From the NCBI RefSeq assembly GCF_900116865.1, contig NZ_FPCD01000003.1, positions 296,049-360,048 on the forward strand: 64,000 bases of DNA, written 5' to 3'. The notes beneath the pieces are model-generated. The model was given only the letters and a program-made list of their open reading frames with translations, was not told the origin of the DNA and did no database searches. The DNA comes from Butyrivibrio sp. M55. Lineage in GTDB: Bacteria; Bacillota; Clostridia; Lachnospirales; Lachnospiraceae. How positions within the stretch are numbered: position 1 is the first letter of the stretch; each line of letters opens with the position of its first letter. Below, piece by piece: positions 37,501 through 44,644 of this stretch. Both the position numbers and the translations under genes were made by a program.

Positions 37501-37641
37501 ATAGCAATCCTCTATAACGCACAGGCACAACCTACTAAAGTAGGCACGGTTAATGCAGAAGCCATGGACGGCGAAAGTAATTTGACAGCAGATACAGGCA
37601 CACTTTTGAAAATGGCGAAAGCATTTATAGAGGCTCTTTAA
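34501..37641 (+). CDS. DUF6240-type protein, FliK-like C-terminus
   Basis: A 1046-residue soluble, mostly helical protein resembling DUF6240 proteins found beside flagellar genes of Lachnospiraceae. A short motif of the type (P)(M/L)T-x-E-N-(L/V/F) recurs about every 40-100 residues (near 161, 198, 274, 353, 556, 595 and 678). The last 150 residues (FEVPVEIDGTKVSMHITLRS, then alternating strands and a helix) resemble the C-terminal domain of the hook-length protein FliK. It lies 28 bases before flagellin, with a GAGG ribosome site and its own terminator-free junction. A flagellar export or length-control role is an inference. Confidence 0.6.
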   Translation: MNINFQTVAGKKATEDSMYVGMDAEDRINKNAVKQSSVSAIAVNLDTSLFSNDVYASHARGAEDISEMAKNTDVLTQHNYMALLSNTMSEEDYAKALQDGFDVKNLNSSETVTILDKIKGVLLEAGVSVIGYNDDMSVEKLTKITGSRSLAETIQNEFSQNDIPMTTENVRAAKGAYEEAAQINEPSDGAVKYMVLNNMKPTISNFYLAAHSTNGQNLSGRGFYAQEAGGYYAQKADSINWDSLAPQIDKVLDEAGYDMSDLRIRDDAKWMVEQGIPLTAENLGTLAEIAKVEFPITEQAAVKAAASAILDGKSAVQGNLADSESNIEKAVRIYEDTKNISDDAVKSVVEEEKDLTIKNLVMAGREDAGVNPENPTALLSDSDPKIVAARLQLEEVRLRMSVEANKSLLDRGFEIDTAPMQNLIEELSNILKDIEGAQTGEIIDDITGVKASNPARVYDLTLEKVQIISKGPADISGLMAGRLQTATLSQISDVSASLTRKFKAAGEGYEAMMTAPRADLGDSIKKAFRNVDDILRDFGEEANEENRRAVRILGYNSMEITEENFENVRAWDRKFVATLERLKPGAVLNLIREGNNPLNMTLEQLSDSLDQGMFNGSEDGKRDSDRSREKFSKFICKLEQKKDITKEEKASFIGIYRLFHTLKANDYKAIGSVLKTGKDMTLGNLLTETRSGRTARSGIDYSVSDNFGGVDLKEGNVIKIDEQINSAFRFYRSQADIVYENLEPEKLKAAKPMPNTKLEDFARALENEEIDPELEKAYIKDQVQEIRGIAGSKAAPLAIAEMETLEVEMNFNNLEAMIGIRRDRRNGNLWNRAEELVKRDISKDMETLTEALDGDNYEETYTKSLENISDKLSDVLVDPETEYIDVKAITLMQKQISVMAHTSERGSFEVPVEIDGTKVSMHITLRSDNSRISRMEASIQTTDYGLISANLYREEGGITGMLTTTYAGSPEETEYLESVKTKMCDKLAEKIEDAGVDRNRIAILYNAQAQPTKVGTVNAEAMDGESNLTADTGTLLKMAKAFIEAL

Positions 37642-37669
37642 TCTCTATACGTGCAGAAAAGAGGTTAAC

Positions 37670-38857
37670 ATGAAAGTAAACTACAACATGTCCGCAATGA
37701 TCGCAAACAATGCTTTACAGAAAAACGACAAGCTTCTTTCTGAGTCACTTGAGAGACTTTCAAGTGGTCTTAAGATTGCAAATGCCAAGGATAACCCCTC
37801 AGGCCTTGCGATGTCCAGAAGAATGAATTCACAGATAGAAGGATTGGGAGTTGCAAATAACAGTGCAAACGACGGAATCTCAATCGTACAGGTTGCAGAC
37901 GGAACACTCTCTGAGATCCATGCGGTTCTTCAGAGAATGAGCCAGCTTGCAATCCAGGCAAGTAACGGAACACTCACTGATAATGACAGAAAGACAATTC
38001 AGGAGGAAGTTACACAGCTTAAGCAGGAAATCGATAGAATGGCCAATACCACTCAGTTCAACGGACAGAGTATTCTTGACGGTTCTTTTGATCTTAAAGG
38101 ATATGCTACAGACGATAAAGGCAGGACAAATCCGAACATCAAGGTAGCAAGTTATTCAGATAACTTTGATGCCGGTAACTATGTGATAAAAGATCTTGAT
38201 ATTGATTTTGCCAGACTTACGGGCAGAACCGGTGTTGATAAAAAAGCTATCTTCAGTGAAGAGGAAGATCTCAGCAAAATAAAAATATATAAGGTAGAGG
38301 TAGACGGAAACGGAGAACCTAAGGAAGTACCTTATATGACAAACCACATGATTGCAAGCCTTGAAGAAGACGTTCTTACATTGTCAGACAGCACGGGAAA
38401 GAGCATCAGCATTAAGATGGATGAATCCTACAAGGGAGAACTTAATCTTGAGATTACAGGTAAGGGCGCAATGACCATGCAGGTTGGAGCAAACGAGGGT
38501 CAGACACTTGATATCAGAATTCCTCAGGTATCACTTACGGCGCTCAGACTCAATAACCTTGATATGTCTAATCTTACAGGTGCTAAGCAGGCAATCGACA
38601 GTTTGAAGGATGCGATTGAAAGCGTTAACGCCATGAGAAGCAGACTCGGTGCGTATCAGAACAGACTTGAGCACACGGTAAGCGGTCTTGATATTACAGT
38701 CGAGAATATGACAGCGGCTTACTCAAGAATCATGGATGTTGATATGGCAGAGGAGATGACAATATATTCCACACAGCAGGTTCTTTCTCAGGCAGGAACA
38801 TCAATGATGGCGCAGGCAAATGAAAGACCGGCGCAGATCCTTCAGCTTCTTCAGTAA
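37670..38857 (+). CDS. fliC: Flagellin
   Basis: A 395-residue flagellin. The conserved N-terminal coiled-coil region (LSSGLKIANAKDNPSGLAMS at about 31-50; then the ANDGIS(I)VQVADGTLSE stretch) and C-terminal region (ENMTAAYSRIMDVDMAEEM, ending in ILQLLQ) frame a variable middle of about 190 residues. The protein is exported by the flagellar type III route and needs no signal peptide. A ribosome site AGAGG precedes ATG 37670. Confidence 0.97.
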   Translation: MKVNYNMSAMIANNALQKNDKLLSESLERLSSGLKIANAKDNPSGLAMSRRMNSQIEGLGVANNSANDGISIVQVADGTLSEIHAVLQRMSQLAIQASNGTLTDNDRKTIQEEVTQLKQEIDRMANTTQFNGQSILDGSFDLKGYATDDKGRTNPNIKVASYSDNFDAGNYVIKDLDIDFARLTGRTGVDKKAIFSEEEDLSKIKIYKVEVDGNGEPKEVPYMTNHMIASLEEDVLTLSDSTGKSISIKMDESYKGELNLEITGKGAMTMQVGANEGQTLDIRIPQVSLTALRLNNLDMSNLTGAKQAIDSLKDAIESVNAMRSRLGAYQNRLEHTVSGLDITVENMTAAYSRIMDVDMAEEMTIYSTQQVLSQAGTSMMAQANERPAQILQLLQ

Positions 38858-38891
38858 TCAGTTAACGGTTGTAGAGTAATCGAGGTGGAAT

Positions 38892-39368
38892 ATGACACAG
38901 GAAAAAAAGCAGGAATTTACCCTTAAGATATCACAGGCAAACAAGACTCAGCTCATTACAATTTTGTATGAGATGGTGATCGAGTATCTTAACGATGCGA
39001 TAGATGAGATTGGTATCGGGAAAAAAGATGAAGCGGATAAGTATCTTGGATATGCGCAGAACTGCATCGATGAACTTATCAGATCTCTTGACCTTAGATA
39101 CGAGCTTGCGAAGAATCTGCATGCTATTTATATCTTTTCCAAAAAAGAGCTTATGGTAGCGGGAGTTAATTACAGCAGCCATAAGATCTGGAGAGTGGTT
39201 CAGAACTTTAAGTGCTTAAAAGAAGCATATAAGGAAATTGAGAAATACGATACAAGCCGCCCTATGATGGGAAATACCCAGAAGGTATACACAGGTCTTA
39301 CATACGGAAGACACCTTATGAACGAGGATCTTGCGATGGTGTGTGCCAATCGTGGATATATGGCATAA
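38892..39368 (+). CDS. fliS: FliS-like flagellin export chaperone
   Basis: A 158-residue all-helical protein with the FliS layout (QLITILYEMVIEYLNDA near 19-35; then a helix with ELIRSLD, and LHAIYIFSKKEL). FliS caps the C-terminal helix of flagellin before export. It is somewhat longer than usual (about 120-140) because of a C-terminal extension with MGNTQKVYTGLTYGRHLM. The gene follows flagellin directly, which supports the role. Ribosome site GAGGTGG. Confidence 0.8.
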   Translation: MTQEKKQEFTLKISQANKTQLITILYEMVIEYLNDAIDEIGIGKKDEADKYLGYAQNCIDELIRSLDLRYELAKNLHAIYIFSKKELMVAGVNYSSHKIWRVVQNFKCLKEAYKEIEKYDTSRPMMGNTQKVYTGLTYGRHLMNEDLAMVCANRGYMA

Positions 39369-39381
39369 ATGTACATTTTTT

Positions 39382-39390
39382 TGTTATACT
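39382..39390 (+). promoter_or_regulatory. Extended -10 promoter directly before the LytTR gene
   Basis: TGT followed by TATACT (39385-39390). The first possible transcript base falls at about 39396-39398, on the ATG of the next gene, and no ribosome site is present. See findings (leaderless start). Confidence 0.5.
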
Positions 39391-39396
39391 TAAAAT

Positions 39397-40101
39397 ATGA
39401 TAAATATATGTATCGTAGAAGATGAGTCGGATCAGGCCGACCTTCTCAGAAAATACATACAGACCTATGGGAATAAAACTAATCAGCAGTTTGCCATAAC
39501 CCATTTTACGGATGGCATCGATCTGGTGGATGAATATCGGGCGCAGTTCGATATTATCCTGCTCGATATCCAGATGAAACATCTTGATGGTATGGTTGCG
39601 GCTGAGAAGATCCGAAAGGTAGACGCTGACGTGGTAATTATTTTTATCACGTCAACGGTGAGATATGCCGTGCAGGGATATGCTGTCGATGCGCTTGGAT
39701 ATGTTCTGAAACCGGTGCCGTATTTGCAATTCGAGCAGCTGTTCGACAAGGCTATTTCTCGTGTTATGACCAAAAAACAAAAGCTCTATATCAGGGTATC
39801 TGTGGACGAGCGACAGCTTAAGCTTGATTGCGACAATATTTATTACATCGAGAGTCAGCGTAACAATGTTTGCATTCACTGCGCCGATGAGGATTATGTA
39901 ACTGCCGGACCGCTAAAAAAGTTTGAAGAAATGCTTGGCGGTCACGGATTTAGTAAATGTCACAATGCTTATATCGTGAACCTGTCTTATGTGGAAGGTG
40001 TCAGGAAGGAAGAAGTTCTTTTGACCAATGGAATAGTTCTTCCTATAAGCCGCGCACGAAAGAAGGAATTCATGATGGCGCTTACGGAAGATATTTTGTA
40101 A
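39397..40101 (+). CDS. LytTR-family response regulator
   Basis: A 234-residue regulator. Receiver domain 1-125 with the acidic pair E9-D10 (IVEDE), phosphoacceptor D57 in LLDIQMKH and the Lys of KPVPY; LytTR DNA-binding domain about 135-234 (ESQRNNVCIH, FSKCHNAYIVN, PISRARKKEF). LytTR regulators often control secreted peptides, adhesion or competence. The start ATG 39397 has no Shine-Dalgarno sequence. It is paired with the GHKL kinase 21 bases downstream. Confidence 0.95.
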   Translation: MINICIVEDESDQADLLRKYIQTYGNKTNQQFAITHFTDGIDLVDEYRAQFDIILLDIQMKHLDGMVAAEKIRKVDADVVIIFITSTVRYAVQGYAVDALGYVLKPVPYLQFEQLFDKAISRVMTKKQKLYIRVSVDERQLKLDCDNIYYIESQRNNVCIHCADEDYVTAGPLKKFEEMLGGHGFSKCHNAYIVNLSYVEGVRKEEVLLTNGIVLPISRARKKEFMMALTEDIL

Positions 40102-40122
40102 AAAAAGAGGAGACAAGAATCT

Positions 40123-41481
40123 ATGGACTTTTCATCATTCTTAGACCCGAAGAATTTACAGGATACCCCGCGACTTTTTACCGCTATAGCTGAATGGCTG
40201 GCGGTTTTTATATATTTCAATATTTATAAAAGAAACAGTCATGGCAAACTGTATGCGTTGCAATGCGTAGTTTCATTTGCAATGCAGGTTGGATTTCAGT
40301 TTGTGGCAGGTCTTTTGCCGATAGGATTCTGGATTCCCAGTATGATCGGTGCCGTGGCTTTGATGTATCTGACTCTGTACATGGTGCTTGATATCAAGCC
40401 AAGGGACTGCGGAGTTATAACTACGCATGCGTTTGTACTTGCAGAGTTTGCGGCCAGTCTGTACAAGCAGTTGTATGTGTGGGCTGTGTATCTTAATGGG
40501 CATGAAGGATTTGCGTTGTCATTTGCCATTATGTTTGTTGTCTTTGCACTGACCTATAATATCTACTACCGCATTGAACGCGATAATTTCCCCGAAAGCA
40601 GAAATCTAAATATAAGTGAGCGCGAGCTTGTGAGTGTTATCGCAACGGGTATCGGCGCTTTCATAATGTCTAACATAAGCTTTGTCACAAAAAAGACTCC
40701 GTTCTCCGCAACAGAGAACATGCTTTATGTCCGTACGCTTGTTGATTTCGGAGGCATGCTGATGCTTATGACCGAGATGGGACGAAGAAATGAGATGGCG
40801 GCAAAGAGCGAGAACGATGCTATCAATCAGCTTTTTCAGAAACAGTACGAGCAGTACAAACTTGCTATAGACAATTCCGAGGCACTTCGAAAAGAGATAC
40901 ATGACATGAAGCATTATGTACTTGCGCTTAAAAATGAGGACGATCCCAAGAAGCGTGCGGAAGTATTGGATGATATGGAACAGGCAATCGCGATCCAGGA
41001 ATCATTTATGAATACAGGAAACCGCGTCCTTGATGTTATCCTTACGACAAAGAGTCTTCAGTGTCAGAAGAAGGACATCACTTTAAATGCCATGGTTGAC
41101 GGTGATGTTCTTTCGGGGATTCATGTAAAAGATATCTGTTCTCTTTTTGGAAATATTATCGACAATGCAATTGAGGCGACGCAGGTTCTTACGGATAAGG
41201 AGAAAAGACTTATCACTTTGTCTGTACGAAGTCGCAACCAGTTTATAATTATAGAATGCGAGAATTGTTCCGACGGATCTTTTGTGCGCCTTAAAAAGAA
41301 TCAGCGCCGCAGGATCTTTCGGGATACGAATCTGCCGAAGACCACCAAGGCAGACAACGTTAAACACGGCTATGGCCTTAAGTCTATAGCACAGGTGGCA
41401 GAAAAATACGGCGGAAACATGAACTGTTCGTATGAGGACGGATGGTTCAAGGTTAAAGTCATCCTTTCATATAAAGAATAG
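40123..41481 (+). CDS. GHKL sensor histidine kinase (AgrC type)
   Basis: A 452-residue kinase with 6 N-terminal membrane helices (about 18-215), a dimerisation helix with phosphoacceptor His260 in EIHDMKHYV, and a GHKL ATPase domain (NIIDNAIEA, KHGYGLKSI). This layout fits AgrC-type kinases sensing peptides or other small signals. No peptide precursor gene was found next to it. ATG 40123 follows AAAGAGGAG. Confidence 0.93.
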   Translation: MDFSSFLDPKNLQDTPRLFTAIAEWLAVFIYFNIYKRNSHGKLYALQCVVSFAMQVGFQFVAGLLPIGFWIPSMIGAVALMYLTLYMVLDIKPRDCGVITTHAFVLAEFAASLYKQLYVWAVYLNGHEGFALSFAIMFVVFALTYNIYYRIERDNFPESRNLNISERELVSVIATGIGAFIMSNISFVTKKTPFSATENMLYVRTLVDFGGMLMLMTEMGRRNEMAAKSENDAINQLFQKQYEQYKLAIDNSEALRKEIHDMKHYVLALKNEDDPKKRAEVLDDMEQAIAIQESFMNTGNRVLDVILTTKSLQCQKKDITLNAMVDGDVLSGIHVKDICSLFGNIIDNAIEATQVLTDKEKRLITLSVRSRNQFIIIECENCSDGSFVRLKKNQRRRIFRDTNLPKTTKADNVKHGYGLKSIAQVAEKYGGNMNCSYEDGWFKVKVILSYKE

Positions 41482-41484
41482 TGG

Positions 41485-41522
41485 AAAACCTTGTGAACTG
41501 CGGAATTCACAAGGTTTTTTGC
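41485..41522 (+). terminator. Terminator after the GHKL kinase
   Basis: An 11-base stem AACCTTGTGAA / TTCACAAGGTT (41487-41516) with A- and T-rich flanks on both sides; works in both directions. Confidence 0.9.
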
Positions 41523-41652
41523 GTGGTCTTCCAGTTTGTTCTTCTTTTTCATTTTGCAAGTTATCACGAATAAATGACAAGTTATCCTTGCACAAACTCC
41601 ATTAATAAAAATACATGCTATAACAAAATTACAGACAAGGAGGTAAGCTTTT

Positions 41653-44004
41653 TTGAACGCAAGAGATATTATTTCAAAGCTCTCTTTATTAGAGAAAGCA
41701 GCATTATTAGGCGGAAAGAACGAGTGGGAATCAAGAGATATTCCCCGCCTTGATATACAGTCCATTACATTCGCGGATGGACCTCACGGTCTTAGAAGAC
41801 AGGAAGGCGCAGGAGATCACTTGGGATTAAACGCATCACTTCCTGCAACTTGCTTTCCGACAGCAGCAACTGTAGCAAACAGCTGGGATGAAAAACTTGG
41901 TGAAGAAATCGGACAGGCACTCGGCGAAGAGGCCGTAGCACAGAAGGTAGACGTTCTCTTAGGACCCGGTCTTAACATGAAGCGCTCACCGCTTTGCGGA
42001 CGAAACTTTGAATACTTTTCAGAAGATCCTATACTTGCAGGCAAGATGGCAGCTGCGTATGTGCGAGGAATACAGAGTAAAAATATTTATTCCTGCCCAA
42101 AGCACTTTGCGGTTAACTCAAGAGAATATCGCCGAATGGCAATGAATGCGGTGGTGGATGAGAGAACCTTACGTGAAATATATCTGACTGCATTCGAGAT
42201 AGCGGTAAAAGAGGGAGGAGCCAAAGCAATCATGTCGGCATACAACGAGGTAAACGGTGAGTATGCCAATGAGAATAAACATCTTTTGGTAGAAATTCTC
42301 AGAGAGGAATGGGGCTTCGACGGACTTGTGGTAACGGATTGGGGTGCAAGTAACGACCATGTTGAAGGCGTTAAATGCAGATCAAATGTGGAGATGCCAA
42401 ATCCGGGTCTTGATTCGGCAAGAGAGCTGATAAAGGCAGTTAAGGAAGGACGCATCACTGAAGAAGAGATAGATACAGCAGTTCTTCCCGTTATCGAAGC
42501 AGCTTTACATGTAAAGGATAACGACCATACCAAAAAATTTGATGTTAAAGCGCACCATGAACTTGCAAGGAAAGCGGCGGCAAATTCGGCAGTTCTTTTG
42601 AAAAATGACGAAGACATTCTTCCGCTTGAAGCAGGAACAAAAGTCGCACTTAGAGGACCGTTTGTAGATAAGCCCAGATATCAGGGATCGGGAAGTTCTC
42701 AGGTTAATTCAACCAAGGTTGAAAAGGTTTCCGAAGTTATCGGAAATTATAATCTTGAGGTTGTGGAAGATCCCAGAGATGCAGACGTAGTACTTTTCTT
42801 CTTCGGACTTGATGAGATCGCGGAGAGTGAAGGCGCTGACAGAATGTCGATGGACATTCCCGAATATCAGGTTAAAGAACTTAAAAAGCTGATAGCTCTT
42901 AATAAGAACATCGTCGGAGTTATGAGCGCAGGATCTGCAGTGAAGATGCCTTGGCTTGATAATCTGAAGGCACTTCTTCACGGATACCTTACAGGACAGG
43001 CAGGCGCAAGCGCATTACTTGATATTATAACGGGTAAAACAGTTCCGACAGGTAAGCTGTCTGAGTCATATCCGTTTTCTTATACAGATTGTTCGATAGT
43101 AAATTTCTCAGCGGATGATACGAGAAATCTTCAGTACAGAGAAGGTCCTTTTATCGGTTATCGCTACTACGATACCGCTGAAGTTGCAGTGCAGTTCCCG
43201 TTTGGCTTTGGATTATCTTATACAACGTTTGAGTACAGTGATCTGAAGGTTACGGAAGACGGCGTATCATTTACGGTTACCAATACAGGAAAACGTGACG
43301 GCGCCGAGATTGCACAGTTATACATTGGAAAAAAGCATAGCGGACTTATACGTCCCAGAAAAGAACTTAAAGGTTTTGTCAAAGTTTGGGTAAAAGCCGG
43401 TGAATCAAAGGAAGTTACGATTTCTTTTGACGATAAGACATTCCGTTACTTCTCGACAGTTTCAGGAAAATGGGAAGTTGAAGGCGGAGATTATCAGATA
43501 TATGTAGGCGGAAATGTTAAAGACATCGCTCTTGAAGGAAGCATTTCAAGGGAAGGTACTATAGAGGAACTTCCGTATGATATCAAGACACTTTCAAGAT
43601 ACAGGAGCGGACAGGTACGAAACGTTCACTACGATGAATTTGAAAAGATATATGGAAGGGCACTTCCTGAAGAGAAAGTCGGACCGCTCGAAATAAACGA
43701 TGCGCTCTGCCAGATGGATACAGCAAAGAGTCTTTTGTGCAGACTTATTTATAAGATCTTGGAAAAGAAATTGGAAAAGTCTTATGAAAAGGGCGTTCCG
43801 GATCTGAATACAATGTTCGTTTACAATATGCCATTCAGAGCTATCTGCAAGATGTCCGGAGGAATGGTCTCACGAGATATGGTTGAGAGCATTGTAACTA
43901 TCGCAAACGGTCATTTCTTCAGAGGACTTGGAGGTGTGATCGTCGGATTCTTCCGCAATTCAAGTGCAAACAAGAGATACGAGAAGAAACTTAAAAATAT
44001 GTAA
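41653..44004 (+). CDS. GH3 beta-glucosidase (canonical domain order)
   Basis: A 783-residue glycoside hydrolase of family GH3 without a signal peptide, so intracellular. Order: TIM-barrel domain (about 1-290) with the nucleophile D229 in LVVTDWGAS, sandwich domain (about 310-530), FnIII-like domain (about 545-660). An extra C-terminal helical part of about 120 residues has no assigned role. It releases glucose from beta-linked oligosaccharides such as cello-oligosaccharides. TTG 41653 is the start, nine bases after AAGGAGG. Forms an apparent operon with the next two genes. Confidence 0.93.
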   Translation: MNARDIISKLSLLEKAALLGGKNEWESRDIPRLDIQSITFADGPHGLRRQEGAGDHLGLNASLPATCFPTAATVANSWDEKLGEEIGQALGEEAVAQKVDVLLGPGLNMKRSPLCGRNFEYFSEDPILAGKMAAAYVRGIQSKNIYSCPKHFAVNSREYRRMAMNAVVDERTLREIYLTAFEIAVKEGGAKAIMSAYNEVNGEYANENKHLLVEILREEWGFDGLVVTDWGASNDHVEGVKCRSNVEMPNPGLDSARELIKAVKEGRITEEEIDTAVLPVIEAALHVKDNDHTKKFDVKAHHELARKAAANSAVLLKNDEDILPLEAGTKVALRGPFVDKPRYQGSGSSQVNSTKVEKVSEVIGNYNLEVVEDPRDADVVLFFFGLDEIAESEGADRMSMDIPEYQVKELKKLIALNKNIVGVMSAGSAVKMPWLDNLKALLHGYLTGQAGASALLDIITGKTVPTGKLSESYPFSYTDCSIVNFSADDTRNLQYREGPFIGYRYYDTAEVAVQFPFGFGLSYTTFEYSDLKVTEDGVSFTVTNTGKRDGAEIAQLYIGKKHSGLIRPRKELKGFVKVWVKAGESKEVTISFDDKTFRYFSTVSGKWEVEGGDYQIYVGGNVKDIALEGSISREGTIEELPYDIKTLSRYRSGQVRNVHYDEFEKIYGRALPEEKVGPLEINDALCQMDTAKSLLCRLIYKILEKKLEKSYEKGVPDLNTMFVYNMPFRAICKMSGGMVSRDMVESIVTIANGHFFRGLGGVIVGFFRNSSANKRYEKKLKNM

Positions 44005-44017
44005 TAGGAGATATAGG

Positions 44018-44569
44018 ATGAATCTTTGGAAGCGATTTGAAGAAAAAAATCCGAAGGTAGCCAAATGGGTGCGTGAAGGCGGATTATTTGTAATCGTCAG
44101 CAATCTGATCACGGTATTTAAGTATCTTTTGCTGACATTCCTCCCCGCAACATTTGCTTTTATGGGAGACAAATCTTTTGGCTGGCCGGGGATACCGCTT
44201 ACTGTTGCAGGAGAAACTTTTAGCTGGAACATCTTGGGTTACGATCAGGCGCATGGAGGATTGGCTTATTTTACGGCATATATGATCGCGATGGTCATAG
44301 GAGAATGCATCAATTTTCCTATCCAGAAGGTGTTTGTATTCCGTAATCATGATAAGCCCGGAAAGCAGATTGCATGGTATGTCATGGCGTTTATTTTGAT
44401 CACATGCATTGTAAATTCTATCAACTGCATCTGGGTAGCCGTGGCGGGCAAGTTTGTTGCTCCCTGGCTTTACAACATAGGAACCACAGTACTTAACGGA
44501 GGAGTTTCAATGATCGTATTTTTCTTTGTAAATAAGATCATATTCCCGGAAACTCCGAAGGAAGCATAA
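44018..44569 (+). CDS. GtrA-like membrane protein
   Basis: A 183-residue protein with four membrane helices (about 20-40, 78-100, 122-140, 150-170) and a conserved-looking NFPIQKVFVFR at the end of helix 2, like the GtrA family (F-(L)-xx-xx-VF-R). GtrA-type proteins help translocate polyprenyl-phosphate sugars. It is longer than typical because of the outer loop between helices 1 and 2. ATG 44018 follows GGAG; an in-frame upstream ATG (43964) lies inside the previous gene. Between two GH3 genes. The call is tentative. Confidence 0.6.
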   Translation: MNLWKRFEEKNPKVAKWVREGGLFVIVSNLITVFKYLLLTFLPATFAFMGDKSFGWPGIPLTVAGETFSWNILGYDQAHGGLAYFTAYMIAMVIGECINFPIQKVFVFRNHDKPGKQIAWYVMAFILITCIVNSINCIWVAVAGKFVAPWLYNIGTTVLNGGVSMIVFFFVNKIIFPETPKEA

Positions 44570-44644
44570 TTTTTCACCGATCCTAAGGACAAAGGTCCTT
44601 TAGATATTTTCTTTCATCTAAAGTAAAAGGAGGAGAAGAGAGAA

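Noticed and set aside
44570..44644. CTAAGGAC/GTCCTTTAG hairpin as a terminator between GtrA-like and second GH3 gene
   Set aside because: The stem is short and imperfect and the T run weak; the three genes still look like one operon.
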